NCBI GenBank assembly: GCA_003446335.1
Contig: DMAZ01000019.1
Span: forward strand, 1-10,677
DNA: 10,677 nucleotides
Direction: 5' to 3'
Origin: Lachnospiraceae bacterium
GTDB taxonomy: Bacteria > Bacillota_A > Clostridia > Lachnospirales > Lachnospiraceae
Of this stretch, positions 6,454-10,677 are shown one piece after another. The notes beneath the pieces are model-generated. The model searched no databases, was not told where the DNA came from, and saw only the letters and a list, made by a program, of their open reading frames with translations. The position numbers and the translations under genes are program-made. The number at the start of each line of letters is the position of its first letter. Within the stretch, counting starts at the first letter, position 1.

Positions 6454-7341
6454 TTACTTCAGTACAAGATAGTCCTCATAATTCTTATCATTTTCTACTG
6501 TTTCAAGAAGCTCTCTTGTCTCCTTGACGCTGTAGCCCTTGTGGATCAGACGGCGAAGCGCGATAACGAGCGCTGTGACATCTTTGTAATCCCATACCCA
6601 TCTGCCCATTGTAACACCGCCGACACCTGCATCCAGTGCATCGCGTGTCATCTGCAGATAGTAGTCAAGAAGTGCATCGCCTTCAAGGCCCTTCGGTGTG
6701 TCGCCGCCCTGGATAACAACGCGGAAGGAAGACGGAACGCATGCGATAACTTTTGCCATGCTCTCCGGATCGCCTGTATAAGTTGTCTTTACGACGTCCA
6801 TTCCGAGTTCGCATGCACTTCTGCAGCAGTATGCGATATTTTCCCATGCTGCGCGCTTATCCGGAGCAACACTTTCACCCTTCGGATATACATGTCCGAT
6901 CAGCGGCATACCGATCTTGTCGCAGTACTCGGATACTTCGCCGATACGTGCAAACTGCTCATTCTGGAAATCGCCAAGAGTGATGCATCCCATGGAAACA
7001 GCATCTGCGCCCATTCTTACAGCAGCGTCTACAGAACCGAATACAACATCATTGGTCGGAGAAGTCGGTGCATAGTTGGAAATCTTGTGAAGGATAGCGA
7101 TTCCGGAACCTACATGCGGTCCCCAGCAGCGTTTCTGGATGCCGCCTGTCATTGTCATAGCATCCGGTCTGCCGGCCACGATCTTATCGATAGCGCCCTG
7201 AATATCATGAATACCTGTCATAGGAGCAATTCCTCTGGAGGTAGCATGATCAACTGTGATCGCCATCATTTTGTTGCTTTCCGGATTGACCATCCTTGAG
7301 AGCCTGACTGCCTTTCCCATTGCATACATAGGTGTAACCAT
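6454..7341 (-). CDS. Class I aldolase of the DeoC/LacD/DhnA (FbaB/LsrF) superfamily
   Basis: A 295-residue TIM-barrel aldolase expected to cleave, or transfer from, a phosphorylated keto compound through a lysine Schiff base. The predicted lysine is K185 in VVKTTYTGD, the hallmark of the COG1830 group that includes archaeal-type FBP aldolase, ADH synthase and LsrF. TVDH (29-32) near the N-terminus and the phosphate-gripping loops QGGDTPKG (211-218) and GGVTMGRWVW (241-250) also fit. The latter has Trp where relatives usually have Asn (GRN), which may alter the pocket. I chose the ATG at 7341, not the in-frame ATG at 7377, because AGAAAGGAG sits six bases before 7341 while nothing resembling a ribosome binding site precedes 7377. 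It lies 25 bases before the kinase gene. Likely acts on the kinase product; substrate unknown. Confidence 0.9.
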   Translation of the reverse strand: MVTPMYAMGKAVRLSRMVNPESNKMMAITVDHATSRGIAPMTGIHDIQGAIDKIVAGRPDAMTMTGGIQKRCWGPHVGSGIAILHKISNYAPTSPTNDVVFGSVDAAVRMGADAVSMGCITLGDFQNEQFARIGEVSEYCDKIGMPLIGHVYPKGESVAPDKRAAWENIAYCCRSACELGMDVVKTTYTGDPESMAKVIACVPSSFRVVIQGGDTPKGLEGDALLDYYLQMTRDALDAGVGGVTMGRWVWDYKDVTALVIALRRLIHKGYSVKETRELLETVENDKNYEDYLVLK

Positions 7342-7405
7342 TTGTAACTCCTTTCTCTTTGTGTCTGCCTTTGGCATTTGTGTGATACATTTGTTACTAT
7401 TGATC

Positions 7406-7433
7406 AGGCACCGGGAAAATCTCCCTTCTGCCT
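7406..7433. repeat. Imperfect hairpin between the dehydrogenase and aldolase genes
   Basis: Outer arms AGGCA/TGCCT and inner arms GGGA/TCCC form an interrupted stem about 15 bases after the zinc dehydrogenase stop. There is no T-tract on either strand, so it is not a standard terminator. It may be an intercistronic processing or stability element. The rest of the 107-base gap shows only the aldolase ribosome binding site. Confidence 0.4.
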
Positions 7434-7448
7434 AAACATACATTTTTA

Positions 7449-8498
7449 TCAGTCCTCGATAACGACTTTCAGTCCGGTCCCTGCCATGTGAAGGTCCAGA
7501 GCCTGACGGAAATCATCCAGAGAGAACTTATCGGAAACGATTGCATCCAGGTCGATCATCTTCTCGCGGACCATATCAGCTGCCTGAAGGTAATCAATTC
7601 TTCTGTAAGCGGTGCTGCCTGTAACGTTCAGCTCGTTGTAGTGAATGATGGAAGCGTCGATCTCGCTGACTTTTCCTTTCGGGAATCCGGCGAAGAGGCA
7701 TACCGTGCCGCCCTTCTTAGCCAGTTTCAGGATGGAATTGACCAGAGCGTTGACACCGATTGCCATAACGACTCTGTCTACGCCTTCGCCGCCTGTCTCT
7801 TCCATGATGATCTCCTCAAGGTTCTCATTCATGGAGTCGATAACTCTGGCTGCGCCAAGCTTGCTGGCGATTTCTCTCTTACCGGCATCCGGCTCACTTA
7901 CATAGACCTTCTTCGCTCCGGCAATCTTGGAAAGCTGCAGATGCATCAGTCCGATCGGGCCGGCGCCGATGATAAGGACCGTGTCATTAAATCCTGTTCC
8001 GGTATTCTTCAGACCGCGGATGCAGCATGCCAGCGGCTCGATCAGTGCGCCGGCTGCAAAGCTGACATCTTCCGGAAGCTTAACAACATTACCGCTTTCG
8101 ATGCAGACATCCGGAATACGGACATATTCTTCGAAGCCGCCGTTGAACTCATAACCGATCGCCTTACGATTCAGGCAGGCATTCTCTCTGCCGGAAAGGC
8201 AGGCTGCGCAATGTCCGCACGGGATGACGTTGGCGATGGCAACCTTCTCACCTACGGAGTAACCTTCAACATCTGCTCCGACTTCAGTAATAAGACCACA
8301 CATCTCGTGACCTACTACAGAATCCGGACGAACACCTTTCGTCTTTGCGCCAGTAAAGATTCTCTTGTCTGTTCCGCAAAGTGCTGCGGCTTTCATCTTA
8401 ATGATGAGATCCCGAGTACCGCAGACCGGCTTCTCAATATCCATAACCTCGTAATTGTTCGGATAGTTCTCAGGTCCATGCAACACAACTGCTTTCAT
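7449..8498 (-). CDS. Zinc-dependent medium-chain alcohol/polyol dehydrogenase
   Basis: A 349-residue MDR-superfamily dehydrogenase in the sorbitol/threonine dehydrogenase-like group, oxidising a secondary alcohol to a ketone with NAD(P). Catalytic-zinc ligands are visible as C41 in ALCGTD, H64/E65 in GHEMCG, and E154 in IEPLAC. Four structural-zinc cysteines, C94, C97, C100 and C108, are all present. The Rossmann motif GAGPIG is at 178-183, and the acidic E202 after the second strand favours NAD over NADP. The ribosome binding site AAAGGAG is eight bases before the ATG. It is the first gene of the operon, about 87 bases downstream of the predicted start point. Being promoter-proximal with a kinase and aldolase following, it most likely performs the first oxidation of a polyol or hydroxy-acid substrate. 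Specific substrate cannot be assigned. Confidence 0.94.
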   Translation of the reverse strand: MKAVVLHGPENYPNNYEVMDIEKPVCGTRDLIIKMKAAALCGTDKRIFTGAKTKGVRPDSVVGHEMCGLITEVGADVEGYSVGEKVAIANVIPCGHCAACLSGRENACLNRKAIGYEFNGGFEEYVRIPDVCIESGNVVKLPEDVSFAAGALIEPLACCIRGLKNTGTGFNDTVLIIGAGPIGLMHLQLSKIAGAKKVYVSEPDAGKREIASKLGAARVIDSMNENLEEIIMEETGGEGVDRVVMAIGVNALVNSILKLAKKGGTVCLFAGFPKGKVSEIDASIIHYNELNVTGSTAYRRIDYLQAADMVREKMIDLDAIVSDKFSLDDFRQALDLHMAGTGLKVVIED

Positions 8499-8565
8499 CT
8501 GCTTTTCTCCTTTCCACTCCTTCTTGGAATATGAAATATAATTTAATTTGTTCCCGTTTCTTTTT

Positions 8566-8578
8566 GAAATTTTATTTC
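8566..8578. promoter_or_regulatory. Candidate operator dyad downstream of the operon start
   Basis: GAAAT-TTT-ATTTC is a perfect 5-3-5 dyad located roughly +7 to +19 relative to the expected transcription start. It is preceded by TTTT, forming one of three TTTTGAAAT occurrences seen near the operon and regulator promoters. The location would suit repression by the RpiR-type protein, but the region is AT-rich and chance is possible. Confidence 0.4.
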
Positions 8579-8591
8579 TTCTTTCATGATT

Positions 8592-8620
8592 AAGATATCA
8601 TTTCTGAAATAATATGTCAA
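8592..8620 (-). promoter_or_regulatory. Main operon promoter (sigma-A type, extended -10)
   Basis: On the minus strand a perfect -35 TTGACA (8615-8620), a 17-bp spacer, and TATCTT (8592-8597) preceded by TG one base upstream (extended -10). The spacer contains the palindrome ATTTCTGAAAT (8600-8610), centred between the two hexamers, an ideal place for a repressor. It lies 94 bases before the dehydrogenase ATG and just past the regulator's terminator, so the operon is independently initiated. Confidence 0.75.
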
Positions 8621-8714
8621 TACCTTTTGAAATATTTGGTAGTTTCTTACAATTTATTTCAATCAATTTTGTAATATTCTTTCATCCAACTTCTCAGGTC
8701 TTACCCAAAGACAC

Positions 8715-8751
8715 AAAAAAGGTGCTGCCACTGCTAATCAGCGACAGCACC
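8715..8751 (-). terminator. Intrinsic terminator of the RpiR regulator gene
   Basis: On the minus strand arms GGTGCTG and CAGCACC continue inward through six further pairs (two of them G-T wobbles) to a five-base loop ATTAG, giving a 13-pair stem followed by six T residues. It lies 88 bases past the regulator's stop and upstream of the operon promoter, so the regulator is likely transcribed alone. Confidence 0.9.
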
Positions 8752-8839
8752 TGTCCTTTTCGTTGTTCAATTATTCTATCTTAGTCTGACTTATCGGCCG
8801 GTTCTTTCCTATATTAATTCAGTTCCTTCTAATTCTAAT

Positions 8840-9703
8840 TTACAATTTATTTTCTGTCGTAGCCCTTCTTGTCATGGCAATTGAATTAAGTGATTTTTCA
8901 TAATCCATAAAAGCCACCTTACTGACCAGTGAGTCTATAATGGCAAGCTGGGCTATTCTGGTACTTACAGACTCTGACTGAAAAATCGTCTTGTCATAAG
9001 CAGAATAAATCACCGCATCCAAAAGCTTCTGCCTGACCAGCTGCGACCTCGGAAGACTTATGATTCCGACAGTATACGCTCCGTTTCTTTTTGCATTTTT
9101 CATGCAGCTGATCATACTGTGATTTCCGCCGGAGAAAGACACACACATCGCAACATCTCCTTCTCCTGCCAAAGATGAGGACATCAGCTGGAGATCCAGA
9201 TCCTGGCACACATAAGCTCGAATACCTACTTTCAGAAACTTGTGCAGCGCATCCAAAGCGACGATCTGACTTCCCCCCGTTCCGAAAATCAATAACCTTT
9301 TCGCTTTCAAAATTCGTTCGGCTACCTCATCGATCAGATCAAAGTCAAGCTCCGCAAATGTTTCATTTAACACATTTACTTCGGCAGTAAAAATCTTCGT
9401 GCAAATCGTTCTCGTATCATCCCCCTGCTCCACATTGGGATCCAGCTGCTTCTCCCTCGGAATCAGATCTTTTGCCATATTTACCTTGAAGTCCTGGTAT
9501 CCGCTGCAGCCGATCGAGCGACAAAAACGAATGATCGTGGCATCTGATACGTCTGCTTTTTTCGCCAGCTCAGAAACATTGTAGTTCAGCAGTTCTTCCG
9601 AATCGTAATTATCCAATACGTAATTCGCCACTTTTGTCTCTGTTTTTGTCAAAAAGGGAATTCTTCCTGCTATTCTGTCCTTAAATCCTGTCGCACTTCC
9701 CAT
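8840..9703 (-). CDS. RpiR/MurR-family transcriptional regulator (HTH plus SIS domain)
   Basis: A 287-residue regulator with the two-domain RpiR architecture and typical length. The N-terminal HTH_6 domain spans about residues 5-80, with the recognition region around VSELAKKADVSDATIIRFCR (43-62). The C-terminal SIS (sugar isomerase) domain starts with LLIFGTGGSQIVALDALH (137-154) and has the phosphosugar loop SFSGGN (189-194) and ESVSTRIAQL (244-253). Such proteins sense phosphorylated sugars and either repress or activate neighbouring catabolic genes. The ATG has AGAGGA about eight bases upstream. It has its own near-consensus promoter (9783-9811) and terminator, and sits directly upstream of the operon in the same orientation. 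It is therefore the prime candidate to control the operon, with the kinase product or another phosphorylated intermediate as the likely ligand (inference). Confidence 0.93.
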   Translation of the reverse strand: MGSATGFKDRIAGRIPFLTKTETKVANYVLDNYDSEELLNYNVSELAKKADVSDATIIRFCRSIGCSGYQDFKVNMAKDLIPREKQLDPNVEQGDDTRTICTKIFTAEVNVLNETFAELDFDLIDEVAERILKAKRLLIFGTGGSQIVALDALHKFLKVGIRAYVCQDLDLQLMSSSLAGEGDVAMCVSFSGGNHSMISCMKNAKRNGAYTVGIISLPRSQLVRQKLLDAVIYSAYDKTIFQSESVSTRIAQLAIIDSLVSKVAFMDYEKSLNSIAMTRRATTENKL

Positions 9704-10091
9704 ATTTTTTCCTCTTCCTTCATTCTAAGCGTCTCAGAAACCAATCCTGTCATTTCATTATATCAAGCCATTCATTTTTTTTATTATAAACGAACTTTTT
9801 GCAAATATCAAAATATTCTGCGAAAGTTTTGAAATAAATACATAAACAAGGCTTTTTTTAAGAATATTTTCAATATTAATCAAATAAATGTTAACGACCA
9901 ATTTTCCTGCCTCTTCTCAGGTTTGTCCCGGCGTCAGTTTTTGGAGATACTTTACAGAAAATCATAATAAGAACCGAAAAAACCCGAAAAAAATTTTTAC
10001 TATTTTTTAGCCCTCCCCCGGAGACAGTCCGTATAAAAGGATGTAAGGACAAAAACAAAAAGTTAAAGTACTTATAAAGGGAGAAAAAATC
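9704..10091. other. Divergent intergenic region, regulator to repeat-protein gene
   Basis: These 388 bases contain the regulator promoter, a TTTTGAAAT motif (9827-9835), an AATAT-CAAA-ATATT dyad (9804-9817) overlapping the regulator's -35, and AT-rich runs. For the plus-strand gene only weak promoter candidates are seen. TATAAA at 10032-10037 lacks a good -35, and CATAAT at 9963-9968 has TTGGAG 16 bp upstream. The ribosome binding site AAGGGAG at 10078-10084 is clear. No RNA gene or ORF of merit was found. Confidence 0.6.
9783..9811 (-). promoter_or_regulatory. Promoter of the RpiR regulator gene
   Basis: On the minus strand TTGATA (9806-9811), a 17-bp spacer and a perfect TATAAT (9783-9788). 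The expected start point gives a leader of about 75 bases. The AATAT-CAAA-ATATT dyad at 9804-9817 overlaps the -35, and TTTTGAAATA, also found upstream of the operon's -35, lies at 9827-9836; both could allow autoregulation. Confidence 0.75.
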
Positions 10092-10677
10092 ATGAAGAAC
10101 AGAGTCGTAGCAATCATCGTAGCAGCAACAGTGGCAATCGGAATCGGTGCAGGTGTCGGCGGTGCATGCGCATACAAAAATCATATGGATCATGCACAGG
10201 CATCTAAGATCGAAGCTACAGTAGAAAATGCAGCTCCGGAAGTTGCAGCGACTGACAATAAGGCAGATGAGCCGAAGGCTGAGACGATCACAGCGAAGCC
10301 GGTCCAGAAAACGGACGCACAGAAAGCCGCTGAGAAAAAGGCTGCTGAGAAGAAAGCCGCTGAGCAGAAGGCTGCTGTCGAAGCCGCTGAGAAGAAAGCC
10401 GCTGAAGAAAAAGCTGCCAAAGAAGCTGCCCAGAAGAAAGCTGCCAGAGTAAAGGCCGAAAAGGAAGCTGCCCAGGAAAAGGCTGCTAAGGAAAAGGCCG
10501 CTAGAAAAGCTGCCCAGAAGAAAGCTGCAAAGGAAGCTGCCAAGAAGGAAGCCGCCAGAAAGAAAGCTGCCCAGGAGAAAGCCGCTAAGGAAGCTGCTGC
10601 TAAGAAAGCCGCTCAGGAGAAGGCTGCTAAGGAAGCCGCTGCTAAGAAAGCCGCCCAGGAGAAAGCTGCCAAAGAAG
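10092..10677 (+). CDS. Ala/Lys/Glu-rich helical repeat protein with N-terminal membrane anchor (3' end outside window)
   Basis: An open frame of 195 codons that runs off the right edge with no stop. The start at ATG 10092 has AAGGGAG seven bases upstream. Residues 4-25 (RVVAIIVAATVAIGIGAGVGGA) form a Gly-rich hydrophobic segment, either a signal-anchor or uncleaved signal. C26 follows it but GGAC is not a proper lipobox. A variable acidic/Pro-containing stretch (about 35-75) leads into an uninterrupted KKAAE/KEAAQ-type region from about residue 76 to the edge, with balanced Lys and Glu, no Pro and no Gly, which predicts a long rigid single helix resembling TolA domain II. The 5-residue spacing is not a heptad, so an ordinary coiled coil is not obvious. 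A C-terminal globular domain may lie beyond the window. It is transcribed away from the regulator and shows no link to the catabolic genes. Function is unknown; a cell-envelope spacer is the best guess. Confidence 0.85.
   Translation, partial: MKNRVVAIIVAATVAIGIGAGVGGACAYKNHMDHAQASKIEATVENAAPEVAATDNKADEPKAETITAKPVQKTDAQKAAEKKAAEKKAAEQKAAVEAAEKKAAEEKAAKEAAQKKAARVKAEKEAAQEKAAKEKAARKAAQKKAAKEAAKKEAARKKAAQEKAAKEAAAKKAAQEKAAKEAAAKKAAQEKAAKE
10566..10677 (+). repeat. 42-bp (14-residue) tandem repeats in the helical protein
   Basis: Two complete units, 10566-10607 and 10608-10649, and a partial third, 10650 to the edge, all encode AAQEKAAKEAAAKK. The units differ at synonymous positions (GCC/GCT for Ala, AAA/AAG for Lys), so the protein repeat is exact while the DNA repeat is not. 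The array continues beyond the window. Confidence 0.8.

Larger units (their letters stand above)
8499..8839. other. Intergenic control region between the regulator and the operon
   Basis: These 341 bases hold no gene. From right to left they contain the regulator's terminator (8715-8751), an AT-rich stretch with TTTTGAAAT motifs, the operon promoter (8592-8620), a downstream dyad (8566-8578) and an untranslated leader of about 87 bases ending in the dehydrogenase ribosome binding site. No riboswitch-like fold, tRNA or small ORF with a ribosome binding site was recognised. Confidence 0.7.

Noticed and set aside
6541..7299. 252-codon plus-strand open frame
   Set aside because: Antisense to the aldolase gene; no domain or start signal.
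7488..8534. 348-codon plus-strand open frame
   Set aside because: It lies almost entirely opposite the zinc dehydrogenase gene, which has all zinc ligands and a Rossmann motif. The antisense product is a Cys- and Asp-rich shadow with no family resemblance.
8566..8674. Possible CRISPR-like or iteron-like array in the AT-rich operon control region
   Set aside because: The GAAAT motifs are short, irregularly spaced and of mixed orientation; they fit operator half-sites or AT-rich chance better than an array.
8499..8714. Catabolite-responsive (cre) element for CcpA near the operon promoter
   Set aside because: I scanned by eye for the TGWAANCGNTWNCA pattern and found no acceptable match here or in 9704-10091.
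10190..10543. Ala/Phe-rich minus-strand frame and an Arg/Lys-rich plus-strand frame (10228-10452)
   Set aside because: Both are other-frame readings of the Ala/Lys/Glu repeat gene that starts at 10092 with a good ribosome binding site and signal-like N-terminus.

Overview
The window looks like a chromosomal catabolic locus from a low-to-moderate GC Gram-positive anaerobe of the Clostridia, most plausibly a Lachnospiraceae-type gut bacterium. The grounds are strong AGGAGG-type ribosome binding sites, AT-rich intergenic DNA with sigma-A-like promoters, a Gram-positive-style lipoprotein solute-binding protein, and an RpiR-family regulator. The taxonomic assignment is an inference from style, not from a marker gene.

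Layout. From right to left on the minus strand come an RpiR/MurR-type regulator (8840-9703) with its own promoter and a strong intrinsic terminator (8715-8751), then a seven-gene operon. The operon starts at a good promoter (TTGACA, 17 bp, extended -10, 8592-8620) and reads: zinc medium-chain dehydrogenase (7449-8498), DhnA/LsrF-type class I aldolase (6454-7341), FGGY carbohydrate kinase (4902-6428), TRAP solute-binding lipoprotein (3632-4750), TRAP small permease (3009-3548), TRAP large permease (1715-3001) and NAD-dependent D-2-hydroxyacid dehydrogenase (606-1574). It ends at an intrinsic terminator (531-563). A PCC/DUF296 domain protein (43-465) lies beyond that terminator on the same strand. 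At the right edge a plus-strand gene (10092 to the window end, incomplete) encodes an N-terminally anchored Ala/Lys/Glu-rich helical repeat protein. It is divergent from the regulator and probably unrelated to the pathway.

How the genes may work together (inference). The tripartite TRAP system imports a small, probably carboxylate- or otherwise anion-bearing compound. The zinc dehydrogenase oxidises a hydroxyl to a ketone, the FGGY kinase phosphorylates it, and the class I aldolase cleaves the phosphorylated product through a lysine Schiff base. The 2-hydroxyacid dehydrogenase then reduces a 2-oxoacid such as hydroxypyruvate or glyoxylate, or works in the reverse direction. The RpiR regulator, with a phosphosugar-sensing SIS domain, would respond to the phosphorylated intermediate. 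The substrate cannot be read from the sequence, and I recognise no exact characterised match for this gene set.

Regulatory structure inside the operon is unusually rich. There is a perfect 13-bp hairpin without a T-tract between the solute-binding protein and permease genes. An internal candidate promoter with an overlapping dyad and three tandem 16-17 bp repeats precede the transporter genes. A TTTTGAAAT motif recurs at both the operon and regulator promoters. I see no tRNA, rRNA, CRISPR, insertion sequence or phage signal.
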